DNA of 64,000 nucleotides from Methylohalomonas sp034521715 (GTDB lineage Bacteria > Pseudomonadota > Gammaproteobacteria > Methylohalomonadales > Methylohalomonadaceae): assembly GCA_034521715.1 (NCBI GenBank), contig JAXHLY010000003.1:310001-374000 (forward strand), in the 5' to 3' direction. How positions within the stretch are numbered: position 1 is the stretch's first letter; every line of letters starts with the position of its first letter. Both the position numbers and the translations under genes were made by a program. Shown here piece after piece: positions 27,738 to 36,538 of the stretch. Under the pieces are notes generated by a model. That model was not told the DNA's origin, made no database searches, and was given only the letters and a program-made list of their open reading frames with translations.

Positions 27738-27800
27738 TTAACTGGTTGCTTGGTGATTGGTTACTGGTTACTGGTGATTAGTGATTAGCAAGGAAATATT

Positions 27801-27827
27801 TGTGGGAGCGCAGCTTGCTGCGCGAAT
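27801..27827 (+). repeat. REP-like palindrome, copy B
   Basis: TGTGGGAGCG followed by a CAGC-GCTG stem and CGCGAAT. The last 23 bases are the exact reverse complement of 8361-8383. Confidence 0.75.
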
Positions 27828-27838
27828 CAATTGAAATG

Positions 27839-28077
27839 GTCCGCGAATGCACGCGAATGATTGCAAATCAACTCGTGCCGACACGGATCAAATTCGTTGT
27901 TCCTGACAATGTATATTAGGGAACTTCTGATTAATTGTCATTGTAGGAACGTAGTGACGAAGCGATCTCATAACTACTTGATGTATGTAACGAGATTGCT
28001 TCGCTGTGCCCGCAATGCCCCGTGTTATGATTTTAATCATAGATTCCTTGGCGTTCATTTGCGTTTATTTGCGGACT
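27839..28077. repeat. GTCCGC/GCGGAC paired-terminus element, copy 3
   Basis: The left end GTCCGCGAATGCACGCGAAT at 27839 and the right end GTTCATTTGCGTTTATTTGC followed by GGAC, ending near 28076, face each other across about 180 bases. This is the longest copy in the window. The interior includes several short inverted words such as CGTAGTGACGAAGCGA. Confidence 0.8.
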
Positions 28078-28099
28078 TTTCATAAATTAGGGAAAAATC

Positions 28100-29025
28100 T
28101 TGGCAGAAAAATTCTATGTCGATCATCTCGCCGTCATCGGCGTGGGTCTTATTGGTGGATCGCTAATCCGCGCCCTGCGCCGGACCGACTGCGTCGACCG
28201 CGTCAGCGGCTACGGACGCACGCGCGCATCGCTTGAGTCGGCGTTGTCACTGGGCGTGATCGATGAAGCCGCAAATGACGTGGCTGCGGCGGTCAGGGAT
28301 GCCGATATTGTTGTTGTTGCATCCCGCTGGCAACGAATGCGGACATATTCGCCGCGATGCGTGACGCGCTGAAAGATGATGCCATCATTACCGATGTCGG
28401 CAGCGTCAAGGATTTCGTGATCGAGGCGGCGCGTGAAAGGCTGACGCCGGAACAGTTCAGCCGTTTCGTGCCGGGTCATCCGGTGGCCGGCACGGAAAGA
28501 AGCGGTGTCGGGGCATCGTTTGCGGAACTGTTCGATGCCCACCGCGTGATCCTGACACCGGTGGCGGAAACGGATGACGCCGCCCTGCAGCGCATCGCTA
28601 CCATGTGGCGCACGGCGGGTGCCGAAACCATTCAGTTGCCGGCGCATCAGCACGACACCATTCTGGCCGCAACCAGTCATTTGCCGCACATGCTTGCCTA
28701 CGCACTGGTGGATTGTCTGGCCGGCATGAACGAGCATGAAGACATTTTCCGTTTTGCTGCCGGCGGTTTTGCCGATTTCACCCGCATTGCCTCCAGCAGT
28801 CCGCGCATGTGGCACGACATCTGTTTTGCCAATCGCGAGGAACTGCTGACGGCGATGGAGCGTTTTCAGGTAGAGCTGCAGGCATTGACGGATGCCATCC
28901 GCGAAGATGATCGCGCTGCCGTCATAGAAATGTTCACGCGGGCCAAGACGGCCAGGGATCGCTTCAGCGATCTGCGGCTGGCCGGCAAGACGGTCGGCGG
29001 CCGGGACGGGGACACCAGCGAATGA
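28100..29025 (+). CDS. tyrA: Prephenate/arogenate dehydrogenase (frameshifted)
   Basis: NAD(P)-dependent dehydrogenase of tyrosine synthesis, about 308 residues after correction. The N-terminal nucleotide-binding segment LAVIGVGLIGGSLIRALRR is clear. At about 28325 the frame must change: adding one C to the CCC run gives VVASPLATNADIFAAMRDAL in place of an early divergence. Further on are VGSVKDFVIEAAR and GHPVAGTERSGVGASFAELF, the family signatures. The stop overlaps the aroA start as ATGA. In Pseudomonas relatives the two genes are fused; here they are separate but coupled. Confidence 0.93.
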
Positions 29026-30344
29026 ATGACCCCGGCCTGGTCCGGTATACGGTCAATGCCGGCGGCGCGCTTGTTGGTCGGCTGCGGGTACCCGGCGATA
29101 AATCCATTTCCCACCGCGTGGTCATGCTCGGCGCGCTGGCCGCGGGAGATAGCCATGCCGGCGGCTTCCTGCACAGCGAGGATACCCGTGCCACCATTGC
29201 CGCGTTCCGGCGCATGGGTGTGACGATCAATGCCGGTGATGACGGTGAGATCCACATTAAAGGCGTCGGCCTGCGCGGACTCCGGGAACCCGCGGCGCCA
29301 TTGGACCTGGGCAATTCGGGCACTTCGGCCCGGCTCATGACCGGCCTGCTGGCCGGGCAGGCGTTCGCCAGCGATATTACCGGCGATGCTTCACTGCGAC
29401 GCCGGCCGATGAACCGCGTGGTGGAGCCGTTGCGGCAGATGGGCGCGCATATCGAGATGAGCGCCGGCGGTACGTTGCCGCTGCATATCGACGGCGCGCC
29501 GCTGAAAGGTATCGATTACACGCTGCCGGTGGCCAGCGCACAGCTGAAATCCTGCCTGCTGCTGGCCGGCATGTACGCCGGCGGCGACACGGTGCTGCAT
29601 GAGCCGGTAGCGACCCGGGACCATACCGAGCGCATGCTCGCCGCCTGTGGCTGGCCACTTGAGCGCAATACCAGCGGCAGCCTGCATATCAGCGGCGGCG
29701 GCGAACTGCAGCCGTTCAGCCTGGAAATACCCGCCGATATTTCCTCGGCCGCGTTTTTCCTCGCCGGCGCCAGCATGGCCCCGGGTTCCAAGGTGCTGCT
29801 GGAAAACGTCGGCGTCAACCCGACCCGGGCGGCGGTGATCGATATATTGAAAATGATGGGTGCCGATATCGAGATCACCGGCCAGCGTGAACTCGCCGGT
29901 GAGCCGGTTGCCGATCTGCAGGTCCGCTATGCGTCGTTGCAGGGCATCGAGATACCCGAGGCACTGGTACCGATCTCAATCGATGAATTCCCGGCCATTC
30001 TCATCGCGGCAGCGACCGCCGAGGGCACGACCGAACTGCGCGGCGCCGAAGAACTGCGGGTCAAGGAAAGCGATCGTATCCAGGCCATGGCCGACGGTCT
30101 GAATGCCCTCGGCATCAATGCGCAGGTGAAAGCGGGCGGCATGGTCGTCCACGGCGGCCGCCTGCGGGGCGGCCGTATCGACAGCCACGGCGATCACCGG
30201 ATCAGCATGGCCTTCGCCATGGCCGCGCTGGTCGCCGACGGTCCAATCGTGATCGATGACTGTGCCAATGTCGCGACGTCCTTCCCCGGCTTCGCCGGTG
30301 CCGCCCGCAGTCTGGGGCTGGATATCCGCGAAGAAACCGCATAG
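29022..30344 (+). CDS. aroA: 3-phosphoshikimate 1-carboxyvinyltransferase (EPSP synthase)
   Basis: The sixth shikimate-pathway enzyme, 440 residues. The N-terminal substrate-binding motif GDKSISHRVVMLGALAAG begins at residue 25. LGNSGTSARLMTGLLAG near residue 95 and SLRRRPMNRVVEPLRQMGA follow. The late motifs EELRVKESDRIQAMADGL and DSHGDHRISMAFAMAAL are intact. The sequence places it in class II by its ASAQLKSCLLLAG segment, although I cannot confirm glyphosate sensitivity from sequence alone. It begins inside the tyrA stop. Confidence 0.96.
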   Translation: MNDPGLVRYTVNAGGALVGRLRVPGDKSISHRVVMLGALAAGDSHAGGFLHSEDTRATIAAFRRMGVTINAGDDGEIHIKGVGLRGLREPAAPLDLGNSGTSARLMTGLLAGQAFASDITGDASLRRRPMNRVVEPLRQMGAHIEMSAGGTLPLHIDGAPLKGIDYTLPVASAQLKSCLLLAGMYAGGDTVLHEPVATRDHTERMLAACGWPLERNTSGSLHISGGGELQPFSLEIPADISSAAFFLAGASMAPGSKVLLENVGVNPTRAAVIDILKMMGADIEITGQRELAGEPVADLQVRYASLQGIEIPEALVPISIDEFPAILIAAATAEGTTELRGAEELRVKESDRIQAMADGLNALGINAQVKAGGMVVHGGRLRGGRIDSHGDHRISMAFAMAALVADGPIVIDDCANVATSFPGFAGAARSLGLDIREETA

Positions 30345-30395
30345 TTCATACGAAAACAGCCCGGCCGGGAGCGATTGCTTCCAGCGGATAAGAAA

Positions 30396-31031
30396 GTGAA
30401 AAAGAATTCATACGATCCACTGCAACGCGAATACGCCGGACTTGCCAGCCGTTACGATAACCGCTGGTATTCATATGTGCAGGCATCGATCAGTGAGACG
30501 CTGCAGCGGCTGGATTTGCCGGCTGAAGGACGGGTGCTGGATGTCGGCTGCGGCACGGGTGCGCTGCTGGTGGAACTGATGGATAAGGCGCCGGCTCTCG
30601 GCTATGCCGGTATTGACCTGTCCACTGAGATGCTGAAAGTTGCACAGCGGAAACTGGGCCAGGGAGTTACCCTAAAGCAGGCACCGGCGGAAGAGCTGCC
30701 GTATGCCGATGGGGAATTCGATGTCGTGGTTTCGACCAGCGTATTTCATTTTATTCAGCAGCCCCTCCAGGCGCTGCGCGAAATGCGGCGGGTACTGGCG
30801 CCGGCTGGCAGGGTGGTTATTACGGATTGGTGCGATGATTATCTGAGTTGCCGCGTATGCGATCGCTTTTTGCGCATGTTCAGTCGAGCGCATAACAAAA
30901 TTTATAATACCGTCGAGTTCCGCCGTTTACTGACTGAAGCGGGTTTTCAGGATATTTTTATCGACCGTTATAAAATCAACTGGCTGTGGGGAATGATGAC
31001 GGCGCAGGCCAGAAAGATGGAAACTCAGTAG
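30396..31031 (+). CDS. SAM-dependent methyltransferase (class I)
   Basis: A Rossmann-fold methyltransferase of about 211 residues. Motif I is RVLDVGCGTGALLVEL; YAGIDLSTEMLKVAQRKL supplies the acidic residue that holds the ribose. The next strand is FDVVVSTSVFHFIQQPLQAL, in the UbiE/type 11 style, but the C-terminal part does not identify the substrate. The start is not sure: GTG at 30396 follows GATAAG, while a TTG at 30375 would add seven residues. It stands between aroA and a small membrane protein gene. Confidence 0.8.
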   Translation: MKKNSYDPLQREYAGLASRYDNRWYSYVQASISETLQRLDLPAEGRVLDVGCGTGALLVELMDKAPALGYAGIDLSTEMLKVAQRKLGQGVTLKQAPAEELPYADGEFDVVVSTSVFHFIQQPLQALREMRRVLAPAGRVVITDWCDDYLSCRVCDRFLRMFSRAHNKIYNTVEFRRLLTEAGFQDIFIDRYKINWLWGMMTAQARKMETQ

Positions 31032-31179
31032 CCTGCCGGTAAATGATGCGGGTTTGTCATCGGGGGATTCGGCGTCTGCGGTGATAGAGAAACCTGCCGG
31101 AGCGTACCGGAGTGCAATATATCCGGCCGGATTCTCGCCGCCGTCACTGAAAACAGGGGATACCGGGAGCTGAATAATC

Positions 31180-31440
31180 ATGAAAATGTGGGGTATCGCA
31201 TTCATTCTGCTCGGCGGTGGCGCCATACTGGCCGCCATTTTCAACTGGGATCCGTGGTTCAGGATCAGCAGTGCAGGTGGACATATAGTGCATGACACCT
31301 TTGGCCGCTGGTTTGCCCGTATGCTCAATGTCGCCGTGGGTATCCCGTTGCTGGCGCTGGGCATCGCCGATGTGACCGGCCAGCTGCCGGTGAGTGAATA
31401 CATGAATATCTGGCTGTTCAGGGAAGGCTGGTACGTTTGA
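31180..31440 (+). CDS. Small membrane protein of unknown function, 86 residues
   Basis: I do not recognise the family. Two hydrophobic segments are seen, at residues 4-20 and 49-66, separated by a polar loop (WDPWFRISSAGGHIVHDTFG). GGAGCTG precedes the ATG by about nine bases. It lies between the methyltransferase and the decayed higBA module, on the same strand as both. Confidence 0.6.
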   Translation: MKMWGIAFILLGGGAILAAIFNWDPWFRISSAGGHIVHDTFGRWFARMLNVAVGIPLLALGIADVTGQLPVSEYMNIWLFREGWYV

Positions 31441-31471
31441 CGTCACACGTACCAGTTGCTAGTCTGTCTTC

Positions 31472-31577
31472 ATGATACGGAACTTCCGCGACAAGGATGT
31501 CGAGGCCCAGTTTCGGGGCCGACATGTACCGCGATTTCAGGCTATCGAGAGGCAGATCCAGCGCCGATTATCATTAA
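31472..31577 (+). pseudogene. higB: HigB-like toxin remnant, internally deleted
   Basis: The first 26 or so codons (MIRNFRDKDVEAQFRGRHVP) match the start of HigB/RelE-type toxins, which are about 92 residues. The middle of the gene is missing. In another frame the last codons, GAT TAT CAT TAA, restore the typical HigB ending D-Y-H-stop, seven bases or so before the antitoxin's ribosome-binding site. So both ends of the toxin survive and about 60 codons between them are gone. The remnant also reads in frame into the antitoxin, but a separate start serves that gene. Confidence 0.75.
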
Positions 31578-31588
31578 GGTGCAGAACC

Positions 31589-31900
31589 ATGGCCATACCC
31601 ACGGACAAAATGCTGCCGATACACCCCGGCGAATTCCTGCGCGAGGAACTCGACGAGCTGGGCCTGTCGGCACGCGCGTTTGCCAATGCCCTGGGCGTCC
31701 CGCACAACCGGATCGCCGCGATCCTGCGTGGCCAGCGGGCGGTGACCGCCGATACCGCGCTGCGTCTGGCGGCATATTTCGGCACCAGTGCCGATGTGTG
31801 GATGAACCTGCAACAGAGTTACGATCTCAAGCAGGCCGAGCTGGAACACGGCCGCGAGATCCGCGCGACCGTCAAGGCATCGGCGCGGCCGAAGTCCTGA
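31589..31900 (+). CDS. higA: HigA-family antitoxin (XRE-type HTH)
   Basis: A 103-residue protein with the HigA signature MLPIHPGEFLREELDELGLS, a helix-turn-helix (ARAFANALGVPHNRIAAILR) and the closing YFGTSADVWMNLQQSYDLK. The antitoxin normally neutralises HigB and represses the operon. AAGGTG at 31576-31581 gives it its own start at 31589. With the toxin destroyed it is an orphan; it may remain as a regulator or as protection against related toxins. The following gene, cmk, is 117 bases on. Confidence 0.92.
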   Translation: MAIPTDKMLPIHPGEFLREELDELGLSARAFANALGVPHNRIAAILRGQRAVTADTALRLAAYFGTSADVWMNLQQSYDLKQAELEHGREIRATVKASARPKS

Positions 31901-32017
31901 GGCGTTTTTCCGGTTGTCCGAATCCCCGGTGCAATCGGCTTCCACAATCGCCATAATTGCCCGGCCCGCGGCACAGGCGGGTTTGCATTTGGATAACACC
32001 ACCGGAACGACAAATAC

Positions 32018-32722
32018 ATGAGTGATGTTCCCGTTATTGCCGTCGACGGTCCAAGCGGTACCGGCAAGGGCACGGTCTGTGGCCGTCTGGCCGACTGGCT
32101 GGGTTGGCACCTGCTCGACAGCGGTGCGCTGTACCGGCTGGTTGCCCTGCAGGCCGAGCGCACGGGCACGCCGATCTCCGACGAGGCTGCGCTCGGTCGC
32201 CTGGCGGCGGACATGGAACTGGATTTCGTCCGCGGCGGCGAGGAGATACCGATCCGGGCGCTGCTGGCGGGCGAGGATGTCTCGGCGGCCATCCGCGGCG
32301 AGTCCATCAGCCGCCTGGCCTCGGAGGTCGCCGCCCGTCCCGCGGTGCGGCAGGCGCTGCTGGCGCGCCAGCGTGCCTGCCGCCAGCCGCCGGGGCTGAT
32401 CGCCGACGGCCGCGACATGGGTACGGTGGTGTTCCCCGACGCGCCGCTGAAGCTGTTTCTCACCGCGAGCCCCGAGGAGAGGGCCCAGAGGCGTTATAAA
32501 CAGTTGAAGGACAAAGGAATTGGTGTTAATCTCCGCCAGCTTTCGGCTGATATAGCCGAGCGGGACGCCAGGGACAGTCAGCGAAAAGTATCTCCGCTAA
32601 AACCCGCGCCGGACGCCGTCATCATCGATACCACCGGTGTCGATATTGACGACGTGATGCAACGCGTTACGGCGCAGGTTATTGAGAATATTGCCGATCT
32701 GCCTGCCTCAATCGGTCCCTGA
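32018..32722 (+). CDS. cmk: Cytidylate kinase
   Basis: Phosphorylates CMP and dCMP with ATP. The 234-residue protein begins with the P-loop GPSGTGKGT at residues 11-19. DSGALYRLVAL and the NMP-binding insertion LLAGEDVSAAIRGESIS follow, then DGRDMGTVVFPDAPLKLFLTA and the lid region. The order cmk-rpsA-ihfB is conserved across proteobacteria. Base composition is normal for the region. Confidence 0.96.
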   Translation: MSDVPVIAVDGPSGTGKGTVCGRLADWLGWHLLDSGALYRLVALQAERTGTPISDEAALGRLAADMELDFVRGGEEIPIRALLAGEDVSAAIRGESISRLASEVAARPAVRQALLARQRACRQPPGLIADGRDMGTVVFPDAPLKLFLTASPEERAQRRYKQLKDKGIGVNLRQLSADIAERDARDSQRKVSPLKPAPDAVIIDTTGVDIDDVMQRVTAQVIENIADLPASIGP

Positions 32723-32813
32723 ACTGAACCATCAATCCACCAACCAAGCTTTATTGAGCGTTCGCACCGGTAGCAGGCTGTATGTAAGGTGTTGAATAGG
32801 GAAAGAATTTTAC

Positions 32814-34483
32814 ATGAGTGAGAGTTTCGCCGAATTATTTGAACAGAGCCAGATCGAAAACAAGATGCGCCCGGCACGATTATCAGTGCCACTATCGTAG
32901 ATGTCGGTGATGATACGGTCGTTGTCAATGCAGGTCTGAAATCCGAGGGGCTGATCCCGATCGACCAGTTCTACGATGAGAAGGGTGAACTGGAAGTCTC
33001 CGTCGGCGATCAGGTCGATGTGGCGCTGGATGCGGTAGAGGACGGCTTCGGTGAAACCCGCCTGTCACGCGAAAAGGCCAAGCGGCTCAAGGCCTGGCAG
33101 AAACTCGAGGAAGCTCATGAATCCGGTGAAACCGTCACCGGCATAATTACCGAAAAGGTCAAGGGCGGGTTTACCGTCGATATCGATCATGTCCGCGCCT
33201 TCCTGCCCGGCTCTCTGGTTGATGTGCGTCCCGTCCGCGATACTTCCTACCTGGAAGGCAAACCGCTGGAATTCAAGGTTATCAAGATCGACCGCCGCCG
33301 TAATAACGTGGTCGTCTCACGCCGCGCCGTTGTTGAAAACGAAAACAGTGCCGAGCGCGAGGCACTGCTGGAACGCCTGACCGAGGGCGAAGTCATCAAG
33401 GGTATCGTCAAGAACCTGACCGATTATGGCGCCTTCCTGGATCTGGGTGGTATTGACGGTCTGCTGCATATCACCGACATGGCCTGGAAGCGGGTCAAGA
33501 ATCCCGCTGAAATTGTTTCCATTGGTGACGAGATCGACGTCAAGGTGCTGAAATTCGATCGCGAACGCAACCGCGTATCGCTGGGCCTGAAGCAGATGGG
33601 CGCCGATCCGTGGGAAGATATCACCAGGCGTTATCCGGAAGGCGCACGCCTGCTCGGCAAGGTGACGAATCTGGCCGACTACGGCTGTTTTGTTGAACTC
33701 GAAGAGGGTGTCGAAGGCCTGGTTCACGTTTCCGAAATGGACTGGACCAACAAGAACGTGCATCCGTCCAAGCTGGTGCACGTCGGTCAGGAAGTCGAGG
33801 TCATGGTGCTCGACATGGACGAGGAACGCCGCCGCATCTCGCTGGGCATGAAGCAGTGCCAGCCGAATCCGTGGGAAAACTTCGCCGCCACCCACAACAA
33901 GGGCGAGCACGTCACCGGCACGATCAAGTCGATCACCGATTTCGGCATTTTTATCGGCCTGGAAGGTGGCATTGACGGCCTGGTACATCTGTCCGATATT
34001 TCCTGGAATGAGACCGGCGAGGAAGCCATCCGCAAGTATTCCAAGGGTGACGAGATCGAAACTGTAGTGCTGTCGGTGGATGCCGAGCGCGAGCGCATTT
34101 CCCTGGGGATAAAGCAGCTCGAGCGTGACCCGTTTACCAGTTATGTGGCCGAGTACGGCAAGGGCGATATCGTCAACGGTGTTGTGGGGGAAGTCGATCC
34201 CAAGGGTGCCGTCATCCAGCTGGCTGAGGGTGTCGAGGGCTATCTGAAGGCCAGTGAAATTTCACTCGACAAGAAGATCGACGATGCCCGTCATGAAATC
34301 AAGGAAGACGAGGAACTCGAGGTCAAGATTGTCAATGTCGACCGTAAGAAGCGCTCAATCAACCTTTCCATCAAGGCCAAGGAAAGTGATGAAGAAGCCG
34401 CCGCGGTCCAGGACTATGCCCCGGATGAGTCCAGCGGCGCCAAACTGGGTGATATCCTCAAGGAACATCTGGAAAACAAATAA
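32814..34483 (+). CDS. rpsA: 30S ribosomal protein S1 (frameshifted near start)
   Basis: An mRNA-binding ribosomal protein with six S1 (OB-fold) domains, 556 residues after correction, close to the E. coli length. The start is the ATG at 32814 (MSESFAELFEQSQIENK). At about 32868-32871 a CCC run must be CCCC to join MRPGTIISATIVDVGDDTVV; as given, the first frame stops after some 34 codons. Each later S1 repeat is intact (for example GIVKNLTDYGAFLDLGGIDG and GKVTNLADYGCFVELEEG). S1 is essential in gammaproteobacteria, so the shift must be a sequence error. Confidence 0.96.
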
Positions 34484-34592
34484 TTGATGGATGGCGGATA
34501 TCCGTTGCATCCTGTAGGGGGTCGGCAGCTACTGTATTCAGCAGAGGTGTCGGGTCAAGAACAAGAGTCGAGCCTGATTCGAGGGGAGAACG

Positions 34593-34915
34593 ATGACCAA
34601 ATCAGAGCTGATTGAATCATTATCCCGCCGCCAGTCCCAGCTGGCCTACAAGGATGTGGAACTGGCGGTCAAGACCATCCTCGAGCACATGGCGACGACA
34701 CTGTCGAGCGGCGAGCGTATCGAGATCCGGGGATTCGGGAGTTTTCTCTGCACTATCGGCCGCCCCGCGTCGGACGGAATCCGAAATCGGGCGAACCGGT
34801 TTCCCTGCCTGCCAAGTATGTTCCGCATTTCAAGCCCGGCAAACAGCTACGTGAACGGGTGGATATGTGCTGCAAGAAAGAAACATCGCCGAAAAGCGAA
34901 ATACAGTCGAACTGA
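34593..34915 (+). CDS. ihfB: Integration host factor subunit beta (frameshifted)
   Basis: A DNA-bending nucleoid protein that pairs with IhfA, about 107 residues after correction. The N-terminal half MTKSELIESLSRRQSQLAYK to GERIEIRGFGSF is in one frame. Adding one T to the TTTT run at about 34744 gives SLHYRPPRVGRNPKSGEPVS, the beta-arm with the DNA-intercalating proline and the usual RNPKTG-like motif, and then KYVPHFKPGKQLRERV. A slightly longer tail (CCKKETSPKSEIQSN) follows. It lies between rpsA and lapA, the normal position. Confidence 0.95.
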
Positions 34916-35060
34916 ATCCAGAGCCCTGTCGATTTCCGGTGGCCGCAACGGCCGCCTGCTATGTGCCTGTTCCGTCCCGCGCCCCTTGTCTTGGTGCAAA
35001 CCCCTGCGTAAGGTTGAACCTGTCCGCCTTGCCTGTTACTGGCGTGCCTGAGGAGGTCCC

Positions 35061-35354
35061 ATGTCCCGTCTTCTGAAACTGTCCCTGGTTCTCGTCGTGT
35101 TTCTTGTCGGCCTGGCGTTCCATCTCAGGAACGATCAGTTCGTCAATTTCAATTACTACGTTGGCAGCATTGATTTGCCGTTTTCATTTTTCATGGTGGC
35201 GGCCCTGGGTTGCGGTGCGCTGCTTGGTGTGCTCGCCTGTATGCCGATGATCGTCAGCCTGAAGCGCGAGAACATGAAACTGTCGAAACAGGCATCGCTG
35301 GCGGCGCGTGAGATCAATAACCTGCGTGTCATACCCGTCAAGGATACGCCTTGA
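35061..35354 (+). CDS. lapA: Lipopolysaccharide assembly protein A
   Basis: A 97-residue inner-membrane protein of the DUF1049 family with two membrane segments (residues 5-22 and 42-66) and a short cytoplasmic coiled tail (LKRENMKLSKQASLAAREI). In E. coli LapA works with LapB in controlling LpxC and so the level of lipopolysaccharide. GAGGAGG precedes the ATG. Its stop overlaps the lapB start as TTGA. Confidence 0.93.
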   Translation: MSRLLKLSLVLVVFLVGLAFHLRNDQFVNFNYYVGSIDLPFSFFMVAALGCGALLGVLACMPMIVSLKRENMKLSKQASLAAREINNLRVIPVKDTP

Positions 35355-36538
35355 TAGCTGAACAGACCCTTATCCAGTATTTTCTGTTGCTGTTACTGCC
35401 GGTCGCCGCCTGGTCCGGCTGGTGGATGGCGCGCCGCCATTATATAAAGCGTGATGCACACAACCGTCGCGGTATGCACCCGGAATATTTCAAGGGCCTG
35501 AATTATGTTCTCAATGAACAGCCCGACAAGGCCATTGAGGTTTTTATCAAGATGCTCGAGGTCGATAGTGAGACGGTGGAAACCCATCTTGCGCTGGGCA
35601 ACCTGTTCCGCCGCCGTGGCGAGGTGGACCGTGCCATCCGCATTCATCAGAACCTGATAGCCAGGCCGACACTGGATAAGGAGCAGCGCGCGCTGGCATT
35701 GCTGGAACTGGGAATGGATTACATGCGTTCCGGCCTGTTCGATCGCGCCGAAAGCCTGTTCGAGGAACTGGTCGAAACCGGCAGTTATTCAATCCAGGCG
35801 TTTCGCGAGTTGCTGGATATCTATCAGCAGGAAAAGGACTGGGACAACTGTATCCGTACTGCCCGCCGCCTGGAGGCGACCTCCGGCGAACGGCTGGACC
35901 CGGTCGTGGCGCAGTATTATTGCGAGAAGGCTGAATTGTTACGCGACCAGGGCCAGTACAAGCCGGCGCGTGATAATGTCCGCCGGGCGCTGACCATCGA
36001 TCCGGACTGCGCCCGGGCAAGTATTCTCGAGGCCGAACTGGCTGTCATGGCCGGCAAGCTGCGCCATGCCGTGCGTGCCTATAAACGCATCGAACGCCAG
36101 GATGCCGATTACCTGCCCGAGGTGATTCCGCAACTGCTGGAGTGTTACCGGCAGCTCGACAGGCTTGATGAATTCATGGCGTATCTGCAGGAAGTCGTCG
36201 ATCGCAACGGCGGTATAACCGCCATGCTGACGCTGACGGACCTGATCGCCCAGCGCCGCGGCGAGGAGGCCGCGGCCGAGTTCATCACCAGCGAACTGCG
36301 CAAGCGGCCGTCCGTACGCGGTCTCGAGCGGCTGCTGGCGTACGCACTCGAGCACGCCCATGGCCGCACCCGTGAGAGCCTGATCACGATCCGCGAACTG
36401 ACGGGGAAACTGCTGGAAGATCGGCCCGTCTATAAGTGCATGCATTGCGGCTTCGTCGGCAAATCCCTGCACTGGCAGTGCCCGAGCTGCAAGCAGTGGA
36501 ATACCGTCAAGCCCATCCACGGAGTCGAAGGTGAATAA
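35351..36538 (+). CDS. lapB: Lipopolysaccharide assembly protein B (TPR protein)
   Basis: A 395-residue inner-membrane protein (YciM family) that guides FtsH to degrade LpxC. One N-terminal membrane helix (residues 7-22) is followed by tetratricopeptide repeats (for example AIEVFIKMLEVDSETVETHL and RAESLFEELVETGSYSIQAF). The C-terminal rubredoxin-like zinc module has CMHCG near residue 359 and CPSCK near 373. The TTG start at 35351 is set by overlap with lapA and by the membrane helix right after it. The 3' end overlaps pyrF by eight bases. Confidence 0.95.
   Translation: MIAEQTLIQYFLLLLLPVAAWSGWWMARRHYIKRDAHNRRGMHPEYFKGLNYVLNEQPDKAIEVFIKMLEVDSETVETHLALGNLFRRRGEVDRAIRIHQNLIARPTLDKEQRALALLELGMDYMRSGLFDRAESLFEELVETGSYSIQAFRELLDIYQQEKDWDNCIRTARRLEATSGERLDPVVAQYYCEKAELLRDQGQYKPARDNVRRALTIDPDCARASILEAELAVMAGKLRHAVRAYKRIERQDADYLPEVIPQLLECYRQLDRLDEFMAYLQEVVDRNGGITAMLTLTDLIAQRRGEEAAAEFITSELRKRPSVRGLERLLAYALEHAHGRTRESLITIRELTGKLLEDRPVYKCMHCGFVGKSLHWQCPSCKQWNTVKPIHGVEGE

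Larger units (their letters stand above)
27738..28099. repeat. Gene-free spacer: tandem repeats, REP copy, paired-terminus element
   Basis: The 362 bases between hisC and tyrA hold three repeat types in series: GGTTACTGGT/GTGATTA tandem units at 27738-27792, a REP-like palindrome at 27801-27827, and a GTCCGC/GCGGAC element at 27839-28077. I found no gene. A tyrA promoter may lie inside the last element, but no clear boxes stand out. Confidence 0.7.

Noticed and set aside
27738..27792. Possible CRISPR array
   Set aside because: The units are about 10 bases, irregular and without spacers, and there are no cas genes.
31472..31900. A novel HigB-HigA fusion toxin-antitoxin protein
   Set aside because: The continuous frame is a by-product of a deletion. 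The antitoxin has its own start and ribosome-binding site, and the toxin's true end is in another frame.
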